This document shows, piece by piece, positions 1 to 7,848 of a DNA stretch of 64,000 nucleotides. Under the pieces are notes generated by a model. That model was given only the letters and a program-made list of their open reading frames with translations. It had not been told where the DNA came from and searched no databases. A program made the translations under genes and the position numbers. Position 1 is the stretch's first letter, and the number at the start of each line of letters is the position of its first letter. Origin of the DNA: Pseudomonadota bacterium (GTDB lineage: Bacteria; Pseudomonadota; Gammaproteobacteria; Burkholderiales; Thiobacteraceae); contig JAKANO010000003.1 of NCBI GenBank assembly GCA_021812385.1, forward strand, positions 186,001-250,000, given 5' to 3'.

Positions 1-137
1 CGGGTATCGAAACCGGCCGCACGCAGAAAGCGCGCCAAATGCGCCAGCATCTCGTCGCAGTGAAAGCGCGGCTGCTGCCCGGCGTCCAAGGCCATTGGAC
101 GGGACACGGCGAGCGCAAGAGTAGGGTCTTTGTGCAT
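1..137 (-). CDS. Mut7-C RNase-domain protein, 5' part only
   Basis: This reading frame starts at an ATG at 137 and runs off the left edge, giving 45 codons. After about 20 residues it reads RFHCDEML-AHLARFLRAAGFDT, which matches the start of Mut7-C domains (an acidic PIN-like RNase fold, usually written CDxMLGxLARxLRxxGxDT). The aspartate and glutamate of the CDE motif would be part of the metal site known for this fold. No clear Shine-Dalgarno sequence precedes the ATG. Mut7-C proteins are small predicted ribonucleases, free-standing or fused to a ubiquitin-like domain. The rest of the gene is outside the window, so length and integrity cannot be judged. Confidence 0.7.
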   Translation of the reverse strand, partial: MHKDPTLALAVSRPMALDAGQQPRFHCDEMLAHLARFLRAAGFDT

Positions 138-248
138 TTCTATAATATGGGCGCGGCACGACTGTTTTTCAATGGATTGCGGACGAACAGTCCAGGCAAC
201 ACCGTGCTTGGTCAGTGCGTTACAAAGCGCAAATGGGCTGGCGGCGCT

Positions 249-650
249 TCAAGGCTGGCAAATGGGATTTGCGTGTCGCGCGATTAGCTGCCATGACGCG
301 CCCACTGCCCGCCAGACGTTTGTGAAACGACGTTGGACTTGCGGCGCTGCTGCAGCGTCAGTGACCAAGTCATGCCCCATGACAATGACGACTTCGCCTT
401 GCCGTGCCGTCACCTCGATATGCTCATCATAAGATGCGTGTGCAATCACGCCCCGTTGAAGCAGCTTAAGTACTTCGTCCTTGCCAAGAACGCGATTGAT
501 GGGTGAATTGACGATCAACGCATCGGACCACAGGCGGTTTAGGCAATCAATGTCCTTGGCAAGGTAGGCTTGGCGGCTTTGCTCCTGTAATGCCGCAATA
601 TGAGCACGCCAGTCGGATGTTGAGAGGTCGGTGGTTTCGGATAGGGTCAT
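249..650 (-). CDS. NTF2-like (SnoaL/DUF4440-type) protein
   Basis: A 133-residue protein with the layout of small NTF2-fold proteins: a helical start with an Ala-Tyr-Leu-Ala-Lys-Asp segment, then N-S-P-I-N-R-V-L-G-K-D-E-V, followed by beta strands containing GEVVIVMGHDLV and a closing TNVWR...WQLIARHAN strand pair. This is the usual DUF4440/SnoaL-like pattern, where the fold forms a pocket for a small molecule; the substrate cannot be read from sequence. The ATG at 650 follows an AGGAG Shine-Dalgarno sequence at good spacing. It sits beyond the last attC-like site of the cassette cluster (737-793), so it may be the body of a cassette that lost its own attC, or ordinary flanking chromosome. 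Confidence 0.75.
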   Translation of the reverse strand: MTLSETTDLSTSDWRAHIAALQEQSRQAYLAKDIDCLNRLWSDALIVNSPINRVLGKDEVLKLLQRGVIAHASYDEHIEVTARQGEVVIVMGHDLVTDAAAAPQVQRRFTNVWRAVGASWQLIARHANPICQP

Positions 651-736
651 GGGATGCTCCTTTCTGTTTTAGCGGTCGATGGAAAAATTAATGTATGTCT
701 GGCAAAGCGGCGTTTTATTCAGAATGCATCGGAATC

Positions 737-793
737 GCCTAACGAAGGTGAATAAAAACCATTTGAACGTCCGAGTTGATGGCATTGTTAGGC
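737..793 (-). repeat. attC-like integron recombination site
   Basis: The 57-bp element is bounded by perfect inverted 7-mers GCCTAAC (737-743) and GTTAGGC (787-793), the R boxes of attC sites. Read leftward it begins GCCTAACAATGCCATCAA, close to the common start of short attC sites. It lies 8 bp downstream of the stop codon of the 236-residue gene at 801-1511, the standard position for a cassette attC. The inner arms pair poorly apart from CCAT/ATGG, so the site may be degenerate. Confidence 0.65.
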
Positions 794-800
794 AACGATT

Positions 801-1511
801 TCATATTTTCGACCGCAACCAGTTGTGCAAGATAACCTCAACCAATGCGCGTGCCTCGCCAATATCCATAGGATCAGCGGGCGGAGTGGTTGACTCTTTT
901 CCGTGCCGAGAATCATCACCAACGGCACCCGGGCTGTTTGCAGTACGTTTGAAACGCTTGATGGATGTCTTTGTCGCCCATCCGTGATTTACAATTTTAT
1001 CTAGGCCACCAACGTCTTCTTCTATTACCTCATAAAGGCGATACAGGCTAACCCAATTATGTTCGTCTGTACCAAGAAGCCTTAGCGCTTTCGCAACATT
1101 TAGGTTCGTTAAACCCAATTTAATCCACCCGGGGACGCTATGCGCCGGATGGATTACTTCCTTTGTTCCGTCGGATCGCGTTATTTCAACGCCAATAGTT
1201 GCTCTGGCATGGATTGTGTCTGATAAGGTAACAAATACGTCTCTGCCGCCGTCAGGTCTCACCCTTGCAGTATTAGCAACGTGCAATGGTGTTCTTCCCC
1301 CAAGAGACAGGCGAACAGCGCCTGTCAACACTTTCAGAATATCTGCGGCAAGTGAAGCGAGTTCTTCTGGATTGGTAAGCTCTTCGAATCTGTTTGACTC
1401 AAGGAAGTACTGCCCATTCCTCTCAAGCACACGGAGATCATCGTCTACAAGGGATTTGCTCAGCTCTTTCAGATCGAGCGCGTCACCATTTAGCTGAACT
1501 TCCCATTTCAC
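801..1511 (-). CDS. cassette-borne protein of unknown function, 236 residues
   Basis: I do not recognise this family. The start is a GTG at 1511 preceded by AGGA at about 10 nt; the gene begins 17 bp after the attC core site at 1528-1534 and its stop lies 8 bp before the next attC, so it fills one gene cassette. The N-terminal half is predicted alpha/beta and hydrophilic, with no signal peptide or membrane segment. The middle has W-I-K-L-G-L-T-N-L-N-V-A-K-A-L-R-L, then a helix with W-V-S-L-Y-R-L-Y-E-V-I-E-E-D. The C-terminal 50 residues hold a distinctive basic then acidic pattern (FKRTANS, RHGKE, PMDIGEARALVEVILHNWL), which looks like a conserved module rather than random coil. The role is unknown; cassettes often carry stress, toxin-antitoxin or phage-defence genes. 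Confidence 0.8.
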   Translation of the reverse strand: MKWEVQLNGDALDLKELSKSLVDDDLRVLERNGQYFLESNRFEELTNPEELASLAADILKVLTGAVRLSLGGRTPLHVANTARVRPDGGRDVFVTLSDTIHARATIGVEITRSDGTKEVIHPAHSVPGWIKLGLTNLNVAKALRLLGTDEHNWVSLYRLYEVIEEDVGGLDKIVNHGWATKTSIKRFKRTANSPGAVGDDSRHGKESTTPPADPMDIGEARALVEVILHNWLRSKI

Positions 1512-1527
1512 TAGGTCTATCCTCGTT

Positions 1528-1597
1528 GCCTAACGTTCTAGGTCAGGGACGCTGCGCGGCTTTATCGCGCAGCGTCCCCTGCACCGCAGGGTTAGCC
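1528..1597 (-). repeat. attC integron recombination site with strong hairpin
   Basis: Outer boxes are GCCTAAC (1528-1534) and GTTAGCC (1591-1597). Inside is a near-perfect long stem: CAGGGACGCTGCGCG pairs with CGCGCAGCGTCCCCTG around a GCTTTAT loop, with a short unpaired spacer between the R and L boxes. This is the canonical folded structure of an attC bottom strand. The TAA stop of the 180-residue gene (1592-2134) is part of the R box, and the next gene starts 17 bp beyond the other box. Confidence 0.9.
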
Positions 1598-2134
1598 CAC
1601 TTTCAAGCACAACACACCAAACCACTGTTGTACCAACGTGAGCTTGATAGCAGCAGTAACTCCGATTGCAAATGCTGCGATGAGAAGCCCTCCCAGCCAT
1701 ACCCACAAAGTGTATGGCACATGCTTGTATAACCAGTGAAGAGTGACGCGGTCGGGTAGGTGCAATGATTGCTGTGAAGCCATTTCTTGCGGCTCCTGAG
1801 GTGAATTCGCAGCAGCGAGAATTGACGGGTTTTCACGAATTCTTGTGAGTGCTGCGGATACAACCCCAAGGATTCTTTCGACAGAGTTGAATGTTGGGCT
1901 GTTGAAGAAGTTGCTTACGCCTTCGTTGTATGCCGTTACAACCATGCTGCTGTAAGAGTTCTTTCCAAGAAGGTCGTCAAATAAGTCCCGGAGCTCAATA
2001 ACCATCTGTTGTAGGCGTCCCTCATCACCATCAGCGATGCGAATCGCATCCCGTGTGTGACGAAAACGGGACTGGATGCTATGAAGCTCCTGTTCATATG
2101 CGTGCAAACGTTCAAGGGCGCGGTCGGGAGTCAT
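1592..2134 (-). CDS. cassette-borne membrane-anchored protein of unknown function
   Basis: A 180-residue protein that I cannot place in a family. Residues 1-60 are charged and helical (coiled-coil-like, rich in E, R, Q and L). A central stretch includes NSYSSMVVTAYNEGVSNFF and a helical VERILGVVSAALTRIRE segment. One hydrophobic helix close to the C-terminus (about residues 144-172, LWVWLGGLLIAAFAIGV) leaves only a short tail, so it is probably tail-anchored with a cytoplasmic N-terminus. The ATG at 2134 lies 3 bp after an attC core box (2138-2144) and lacks a Shine-Dalgarno sequence, which is common in cassettes; the TAA at 1592 is inside the next attC. The gene therefore fills a cassette of about 610 bp. 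Confidence 0.8.
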   Translation of the reverse strand: MTPDRALERLHAYEQELHSIQSRFRHTRDAIRIADGDEGRLQQMVIELRDLFDDLLGKNSYSSMVVTAYNEGVSNFFNSPTFNSVERILGVVSAALTRIRENPSILAAANSPQEPQEMASQQSLHLPDRVTLHWLYKHVPYTLWVWLGGLLIAAFAIGVTAAIKLTLVQQWFGVLCLKVG

Positions 2135-2137
2135 GTG

Positions 2138-2190
2138 GGCTAACAGTTAATTTACGGACGCCAGCGTCCGTATAACAATTCTTATTTAGG
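2138..2190 (-). repeat. probable degenerate attC site
   Basis: The right-hand boundary of the 180-residue gene's cassette is a GTTAGCC box (minus strand, 2144-2138). Next to it is a perfect 8-bp stem ACGGACGC/GCGTCCGT at 2154-2171. The opposite R box is degenerate: CCCTAAA near 2183-2189 instead of RYYYAAC. The layout is that of a short attC of about 53 bp, but one arm does not meet the consensus, so the outer limit is approximate. Confidence 0.5.
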
Positions 2191-2459
2191 GCGCTCATTA
2201 TGCCCACGCAATTTGCTGATTCACAAGCACTTACATTTTGCTGCGTCTCTATAATAACCCGCACTAATACGGATAGTGCGGGCGCATCTGAGTAGCTGCT
2301 TTCGCCTAGTAAAATGTGGGCAGCGGCAGAGGTACGACAGGCCAATTATGTCCGGCTGCTTTACGTAATACCCAGCGCACCAACAACTAAAATGAACCCC
2401 GCAAATTTCACGCAAGCTTGTACCGAGCCTAATCGATCACAAGGAAAAAAGTGGCGACT
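2191..2459. other. gene-poor stretch between cassettes and uvrA
   Basis: No convincing gene. Two overlapping short minus-strand frames (64 and 77 codons) show no family features and no ribosome site I trust. There is a perfect 9-bp inverted repeat CCCGCACTA/TAGTGCGGG with a 7-nt loop at 2258-2282, not followed by a T-run on either strand. There is no attI-like site and no integrase fragment. It may be the remnant of a non-coding cassette. Confidence 0.4.
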
Positions 2460-5282
2460 TTACTTGCCGAGCAAGATCGGCTTCAGAAAACTCCCGGTAT
2501 AACTATCTTTGCACTGCGCCACAGTCTCCGGCGTGCCTTCGGCGATGATTTGCCCGCCGCCGTCGCCGCCTTCGGGGCCGAGGTCGATGACCCAGTCGGC
2601 GGTTTTGATCACATCCAGATTGTGCTCGATGACGACCACGGTATTGCCGTGATCGCGCAGGCGATGCGCCACGGTGAGCAGCATTTCGATGTCTTGGAAG
2701 TGCAGGCCGGTGGTGGGTTCGTCCAAGATGTAGAGGGTGCGGCCGGTATCGCGTTTGGAGAGTTCCAGGGCGAGCTTGACGCGTTGCGCTTCGCCGCCGG
2801 AAAGCGTGGTGGCGGATTGGCCGAGGGTGATGTAACCCAAGCCGACGTCGAGCAGGGTTTGCAACTTGCGCGCTACGGTGGGCACCGCTTGGAAAAACTC
2901 GAACGCTTGCTCGACCGTCATTTGCAGCACTTCATGGATCGACTGGCCCTTGTAGCGGATCTCTAGCGTTTCGCGGTTGTAGCGCTTGCCGTGGCACACG
3001 TCGCACGGCACGTAGATGTCCGGCAAGAAATGCATTTCCACGCGCAGCATGCCGTCGCCTTGGCAGGACTCGCAGCGCCCGCCCTTGACGTTGAAGGAGA
3101 AGCGCCCGGGCTCGTAGCCGCGCTCGCGCGATTCCGGCACGCCGGAAAACAATTCGCGGATCGGCGTGAACATGCCGGTATAAGTGGCGGGATTGGAACG
3201 CGGCGTGCGCCCGATCGGGCTTTGGTCGACGTCGATGACTTTATCGAAAAACTCCAGGCCGTCGATTTCACTGTGCGGCGCAGGCTCGGTGGAGGAGCCG
3301 TACAGATGCTGCGCCACGGCCGGGTACAGCGTGTCGTTAATGAGCGTGGATTTGCCCGAGCCGGAAACGCCGGTCACGCACACCAGCAAGCCCACCGGCA
3401 GCTTGAGCGTGACTTTCTTTAAATTGTTGCCGCTCGCATCGGACAGGGTGAGCCAGCGTTCGGGATCAGGTGGTACACGTTTCGTAGGAATCGCGATTTT
3501 GCGCTTGCCGGAAAGATACAGGCCGGTCAGCGAGTCGGGATTTTGGATCACTTCCGCAGCCGTGCCCTCGGCCACGACTTGGCCGCCATGCACACCCGCG
3601 CCGGGGCCGATGTCGATGACGTAATCGGCGATGCGGATGGCCTCTTCGTCGTGCTCGACCACGATCACGCTGTTGCCCAAATCGCGCAGGTGCTTCAAGG
3701 TGCCGAGCAGGCGCTCGTTGTCGCGTTGATGCAGGCCAATCGAAGGCTCATCCAGTACATACATCACACCGGTCAAACCGGAGCCGATTTGCGAGGCCAG
3801 GCGAATGCGTTGCGCCTCGCCGCCGGACAGTGTTTCCGCCGAGCGATCGAGCGACAAATAATCCAAGCCGACATTGGTGAGGAAGGATAGGCGCGCGGTG
3901 ATTTCCTTGATGATGCGGTCGGCGATGGCTTGCTTTGCGCCGACCAAACGCAGCTGCTGGAAAAACGGCAGCGTTTGTTTCAAGGGCATGTGGCTGAGTT
4001 CGTAAATCGATTTTTCGCCGACGCGCACGTGGCGCGCTTCGATGCGCAGCCGCGTGCCTTCGCACGTCGGGCAAGTCTTGTGGTTGAGGTACTTCGCCAG
4101 CTCTTCGCGCACCGCCATCGAATCGGTTTCGCGGTGGCGCCGCTCGAAATTATTGACGATGCCTTCGAACGGATGTTTGCGGCTTTGCATGCCGCCGCGC
4201 TCGCCCAGATATTTAAACGCGATGACTTCCGTGCCGCTGCCATACAGCAAAATGTCTTGGATGTTTTGCGGCAGTTCTTCGAACGATTGATCGAGGTCGA
4301 AGCCGTAATGCAGCGCCAAGCTTTGCAGCATCATGAAATAAAACTGGTTGCGCCGATCCCAGCCCTTGATCGCGCCGGCGCCGAGCGAGAGATGCGGCAC
4401 GGCGACGATGCGCTTGGGATCGAAAAAGCTGATCGTGCCCAGGCCGTCGCATTTCGGGCATGCGCCCATCGGGTTGTTGAAGGAGAATAAACGCGGCTCC
4501 AATTCCGCCAGGGCGTAATCGCACACCGGGCAGGCGAAGCGCGCCGAGAATAGATGCTCTTTCTCGTTGTCCATTTCCACCGCCAGGGCGCGGCCATCGG
4601 CATGGCGCAGCGCGGTCTCGAACGATTCGGCGAGACGCTGCTTGATGTCGGGGCGCACTTTAACCCGGTCGACCACCACTTCGATTGTGTGTTTCTTGTT
4701 TTTATCCAGCTTCGGCAGCTTGTCGATTTCGTAAGCTTTGCCGTCGATGCGCACGCGCACGAAGCCTTGCGCGCGCAGCTCGTCGAATAATTCCAATTGC
4801 TCGCCTTTGCGCCCGGCGACGATGGGCGCCAGGATCATCAGCTTGGTGTCTTCCGGCAGCGCCATGACTTGATCGACCATCTGCGACACGGTTTGCGCCG
4901 AGAGTTCGATGCCGTGCTCCGGGCAGTAGGGGTCGCCGGCGCGCGCATACAGCAAGCGCAAGTAGTCGTGGATTTCCGTGACCGTGCCCACGGTGGAGCG
5001 CGGGTTATGCGAGGTGGCTTTTTGCTCGATGGAGATCGCCGGGGACAAGCCCTCGATCAAATCCACGTCGGGCTTTTCCATGAGTTGCAAAAATTGCCGG
5101 GCATACGCCGAGAGCGACTCCACATAGCGCCGCTGGCCTTCGGCATACAGGGTGTCAAAGGCCAGGGAGGATTTGCCCGAGCCCGACAAGCCGGTGACCA
5201 CCACCAACTGGTTACGGGGAATATCCAGGTTGATATTCTTTAAATTGTGCGTACGGGCGCCGCGAACGCGAATAAATTCCAT
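2460..5282 (-). CDS. uvrA: excinuclease ABC subunit A
   Basis: UvrA is the damage-recognition ATPase of nucleotide excision repair; it forms a dimer and loads UvrB on lesions. At 940 residues it has the normal length. The first Walker A (GLSGSGKSS) is at residues 31-39 and the second (GVSGSGKST) near 635. ABC signatures [12 protein letters not shown] and [13 protein letters not shown] are each followed by a Walker B with LDEP. The zinc-binding CxxC pairs CPVC...CPKC (about 250-283) and CESC...CDVC (about 733-760) are intact. The start at 5282 gives the usual [15 protein letters not shown]-terminus. It is transcribed away from the MFS-ssb pair, and the probable promoter lies in the 76-bp gap. 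Confidence 0.98.
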   Translation of the reverse strand: MEFIRVRGARTHNLKNINLDIPRNQLVVVTGLSGSGKSSLAFDTLYAEGQRRYVESLSAYARQFLQLMEKPDVDLIEGLSPAISIEQKATSHNPRSTVGTVTEIHDYLRLLYARAGDPYCPEHGIELSAQTVSQMVDQVMALPEDTKLMILAPIVAGRKGEQLELFDELRAQGFVRVRIDGKAYEIDKLPKLDKNKKHTIEVVVDRVKVRPDIKQRLAESFETALRHADGRALAVEMDNEKEHLFSARFACPVCDYALAELEPRLFSFNNPMGACPKCDGLGTISFFDPKRIVAVPHLSLGAGAIKGWDRRNQFYFMMLQSLALHYGFDLDQSFEELPQNIQDILLYGSGTEVIAFKYLGERGGMQSRKHPFEGIVNNFERRHRETDSMAVREELAKYLNHKTCPTCEGTRLRIEARHVRVGEKSIYELSHMPLKQTLPFFQQLRLVGAKQAIADRIIKEITARLSFLTNVGLDYLSLDRSAETLSGGEAQRIRLASQIGSGLTGVMYVLDEPSIGLHQRDNERLLGTLKHLRDLGNSVIVVEHDEEAIRIADYVIDIGPGAGVHGGQVVAEGTAAEVIQNPDSLTGLYLSGKRKIAIPTKRVPPDPERWLTLSDASGNNLKKVTLKLPVGLLVCVTGVSGSGKSTLINDTLYPAVAQHLYGSSTEPAPHSEIDGLEFFDKVIDVDQSPIGRTPRSNPATYTGMFTPIRELFSGVPESRERGYEPGRFSFNVKGGRCESCQGDGMLRVEMHFLPDIYVPCDVCHGKRYNRETLEIRYKGQSIHEVLQMTVEQAFEFFQAVPTVARKLQTLLDVGLGYITLGQSATTLSGGEAQRVKLALELSKRDTGRTLYILDEPTTGLHFQDIEMLLTVAHRLRDHGNTVVVIEHNLDVIKTADWVIDLGPEGGDGGGQIIAEGTPETVAQCKDSYTGSFLKPILLGK

Positions 5283-5321
5283 AGGTAAAGTCAGTTTCTT
5301 CTAAGCTTTGGCGAACCTGCT

Positions 5322-5350
5322 AATATACGCAAATTTTCCAGCTAACCCAA
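5322..5350 (-). promoter_or_regulatory. possible sigma-70 promoter for uvrA
   Basis: On the minus strand TTGGGT (5350-5345) and TATATT (5327-5322) are separated by 17 bp, about 40 bp before the uvrA start codon. The -10 box matches 5 of 6 consensus bases and the -35 box matches three. I see no clear LexA operator (CTG-N10-CAG) in the gap. Confidence 0.4.
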
Positions 5351-5358
5351 CAACCGCG

Positions 5359-6753
5359 ATGAAAAACAATATTGAACGTATGTCGCCTTTCGAGCTCAAG
5401 GCGGCGGCCAGCTTGGCCAGTATTTACGGATTACGCATGCTTGGCATGTTCTTGCTGCTGCCGGTGTTCGCCATTTATGCAGAACGCTCATTGGGCGCAA
5501 CGCACACCCAAGCCGGCTTGGCCCTGGGGATTTATGGCGGCATGCAGGCCTTGTTGCAGTTGCCGTTCGGCATGGCGTCTGATCGATTCGGCCGCAAGCG
5601 AATGATATATATTGGTTTATTGATGCTGGTGGCGGGCAGCTTCATCGCCGCCGGCGCCCACGACATTACCCATGTGATCATTGGCCGCGCCTTGCAAGGG
5701 GCCGGCGCCATATCCGCAGTGGTGATGGCGTTGTTAGCCGATCTGACCCGGGAAGAGCATCGCACCAAGGCCATGGCCATGGTCGGCACCACCATCGGCG
5801 GGACTTTCGCCCTGTCCTTGGTGATTTCTTCCCCGCTCAATCATTGGATCGGCGTGCCGGGCATGTTTGTCTTAACCGGGATTCTCGCCTTGATCGCCAT
5901 GGCTTGGGTGCGCTTCGTCATCCCCAATCCGCGCATCAGCCGCTTTCATAGCGATGCCGAGGCTACGTCCGCCAAATTCAAGGATGTAATTAAGAATACC
6001 CAATTGCTGCGCTTGAATTTCGGTATCTTTGCCTTGCACACCGCGCAAATGGCCTTGTTCCTAGTGATCCCCTTCGCCTTGCTGAAGACGGCAGGCGCTG
6101 ATCAGAGTCACCATTGGGTGATTTATTTGCCCATATTGCTCGGTTCGTTTGTGCTGATGGTGCCTGCCATTATCTATGGCGAGAAGAAGAACCAACTCAA
6201 GCTGGTATTTGTGTCCTCCATCGCCTTGATGCTGATTGCGCAACTCATGCTGTCGCAGTTGATCGGTCATTTGTGGGGCATTGTGCTTTCCTTGACGTGC
6301 TACTTTGTCGCCTTCAACGTGCTGGAGGCCAGCTTGCCTTCGCTCATTTCCAAGATCGCGCCCGCCTCGGCCAAGGGGACGGCGATGGGCGTGTATAATA
6401 CGAGCCAGTCTTTTGGGCTGTTTTTGGGCGGTGTGCTGGGCGGCTATCTTTCGCAACACTATGGCGCATCAGCCGTGTTCATTTTTTGCAGCGCTTTAAT
6501 CGGCCTCTGGTTGGTTTTAGCCTTCAGCATGGAACGCCCGCCTGCCGTCCGCACGCGCTTGTTTCATGTGCGCGAGATGGCGGAGGAACACGCTACCGAA
6601 CTGTCGCGGCAATTAGCCAAGCTCAATGGCGTTTCCGAAGCGCTGGTGGTCGGTAATGAAGGTATCGCAATTTTGAAAGTAGACATGCGCGGCTGGGACG
6701 AAGCCGCTGTGCAAAAACTCATCGAGGGGGAGCAGGAAAATGGCGTCAGTTAA
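5359..6753 (+). CDS. MFS transporter, YajR-like with C-terminal YAM domain
   Basis: A major facilitator transporter of about 464 residues from the ATG at 5359; an ATG at 5380 and an upstream TTG at 5308 are alternatives. The first segment has [17 protein letters not shown], and the loop between helices 2 and 3 has the MFS signature [12 protein letters not shown]; about 12 hydrophobic helices follow. After the last helix comes a soluble tail ([12 protein letters not shown]...[19 protein letters not shown]) that resembles the ferredoxin-like YAM domain of E. coli YajR. The substrate is unknown; YajR is treated as a drug/proton antiporter by homology. The 3' end overlaps ssb by 14 bp, so the two genes are probably co-transcribed. 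Confidence 0.85.
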   Translation: MKNNIERMSPFELKAAASLASIYGLRMLGMFLLLPVFAIYAERSLGATHTQAGLALGIYGGMQALLQLPFGMASDRFGRKRMIYIGLLMLVAGSFIAAGAHDITHVIIGRALQGAGAISAVVMALLADLTREEHRTKAMAMVGTTIGGTFALSLVISSPLNHWIGVPGMFVLTGILALIAMAWVRFVIPNPRISRFHSDAEATSAKFKDVIKNTQLLRLNFGIFALHTAQMALFLVIPFALLKTAGADQSHHWVIYLPILLGSFVLMVPAIIYGEKKNQLKLVFVSSIALMLIAQLMLSQLIGHLWGIVLSLTCYFVAFNVLEASLPSLISKIAPASAKGTAMGVYNTSQSFGLFLGGVLGGYLSQHYGASAVFIFCSALIGLWLVLAFSMERPPAVRTRLFHVREMAEEHATELSRQLAKLNGVSEALVVGNEGIAILKVDMRGWDEAAVQKLIEGEQENGVS

Positions 6754-7213
6754 TAAAGTGATTTTGGTTGGAAATCTCGGCAAGGATCCGGAAGTGCGTT
6801 ACATGCCGAGCGGCGACGCCATTACCAATATCACCATGGCCACGACCGATAGCTGGAAGGATAAAAACGGCGAGAAGCAGGAAAAAACCGAATGGCACCG
6901 TGTCGCCTTCTTCGGCAAGCTGGCTGAGATCGCCGGCGAGTATTTGAAAAAAGGCAGCCAAGTGTATGTCGAAGGCCGCTTGCAAACGCGCAAATGGCAA
7001 GACAAAGAAGGCCAAGACCGCTATACCACCGAAATCATCGCCGACCGCATGCAAATGCTCGGCAGTCGCAGCGGCGGCGGCAACTACGAAGTGCAAGACC
7101 AAGCCCCCGCAGGCGCCGGACGCGAGAGCAAGAGTGGCGGCGCCAGCAGCAAACCGCCCGCGAGCAAAAAGGGCGGAGACTTCGAGGATTTCGAGGACGA
7201 TATTCCGTTCTAA
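6740..7213 (+). CDS. ssb: single-stranded DNA-binding protein
   Basis: SSB coats single-stranded DNA in replication, recombination and repair. The protein is 157 residues: an OB-fold of about 110 residues ([55 protein letters not shown]), a Gly/Ser/Lys/Pro-rich disordered linker, and the acidic tip DFEDDIPF, which recruits partner proteins. The start lies inside the end of the MFS gene and is preceded by GGAGCAGG. The divergent uvrA and (MFS)-ssb arrangement is common in proteobacteria. A terminator follows at 7241-7272. Confidence 0.98.
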   Translation: MASVNKVILVGNLGKDPEVRYMPSGDAITNITMATTDSWKDKNGEKQEKTEWHRVAFFGKLAEIAGEYLKKGSQVYVEGRLQTRKWQDKEGQDRYTTEIIADRMQMLGSRSGGGNYEVQDQAPAGAGRESKSGGASSKPPASKKGGDFEDFEDDIPF

Positions 7214-7240
7214 GCAGTTTGCGCAAGCAGCGGTCAGTTA

Positions 7241-7274
7241 AAAATAGCAGAGCCATGGTGCCCTGCTATTTTTT
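7241..7274 (+). terminator. rho-independent terminator after ssb
   Basis: A 10-bp stem AAAATAGCAG/CTGCTATTTT with a 12-nt loop starts 27 bp after the ssb stop codon and ends in a run of seven or more T residues. Confidence 0.8.
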
Positions 7275-7367
7275 TATGTGCGTCAAGTTGTTGCGCGGTG
7301 ATCGGTAATTGCATCTAGTATAAGTATTTGGCATGATGTAGAAGGACTTTTCGAAGGAGTGTGCCCC

Positions 7368-7814
7368 ATGAGCATTCGCGAGATTTTGGCATCGAAGAAT
7401 AGTGGCGAGATTTTCAGCATTGCCCCCGATAGCAATATTTTGGCGGCGATCACGCTGATGGGGCAGCACGACATCGGCTCTTTGGTGGTGAAAGAGGGCG
7501 GTCGGATGGTCGGCCTGCTGACCGACCGCGATATCGTGCGCGGTTTGTGCAAGGCCAATTGCAATCTCAGCAATACGCTGGTGCGCGATGTCATGGTGGC
7601 CTCGCCCGTCGTGGGGCATCCGGACGATACCGCCGATCAAGTGCGGCGCCTGATGACCGAGAGTCATATCAGCCATTTGCCGGTGGTGGGCGAAGAAGGT
7701 TTGATCGGCATCATTTCCTTTTACGACGTTGCGCGCACCGCGCTCAGCAATGTCGAATTCGAAAACAAGCTGCTCAAGCGCTACATCAAGGACTGGCCCG
7801 AAGAGCAGGACTAA
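7368..7814 (+). CDS. CBS domain-pair protein
   Basis: A 148-residue protein made of two tandem CBS domains, which form one Bateman module. Residues 1-60 contain VKEGGRMVGLLTDRDIVRGL and residues 75-130 contain VVGEEGLIGIISFYDVART, each the typical strand-helix end of a CBS motif. Stand-alone CBS pairs bind adenosyl ligands (AMP, ATP, SAM or NAD) and regulate partner enzymes or sense energy state; the partner is unknown here. I chose the ATG at 7368 over the GTG at 7359 because AAGGAG lies 8 nt upstream of it. The next gene begins 34 bp downstream. Confidence 0.9.
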   Translation: MSIREILASKNSGEIFSIAPDSNILAAITLMGQHDIGSLVVKEGGRMVGLLTDRDIVRGLCKANCNLSNTLVRDVMVASPVVGHPDDTADQVRRLMTESHISHLPVVGEEGLIGIISFYDVARTALSNVEFENKLLKRYIKDWPEEQD

Positions 7815-7848
7815 TGTTGGTCAGCCACTAAAACGGTCTCTTCACGCA

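Noticed and set aside
690-2200. Transposon or prophage origin for the left-edge accessory genes
   Set aside because: No transposase, integrase, phage gene or terminal repeat is visible; the attC-type boxes explain the gene boundaries better.
2451-5243. Several open frames of 80-190 codons on the plus strand opposite uvrA
   Set aside because: They mirror the uvrA codons, have no ribosome sites and show skewed compositions; UvrA motifs are continuous on the other strand.
5317-5341. LexA operator before uvrA
   Set aside because: The nearest CTG and CAG are 19 bp apart, not 10, so they do not form a LexA box.
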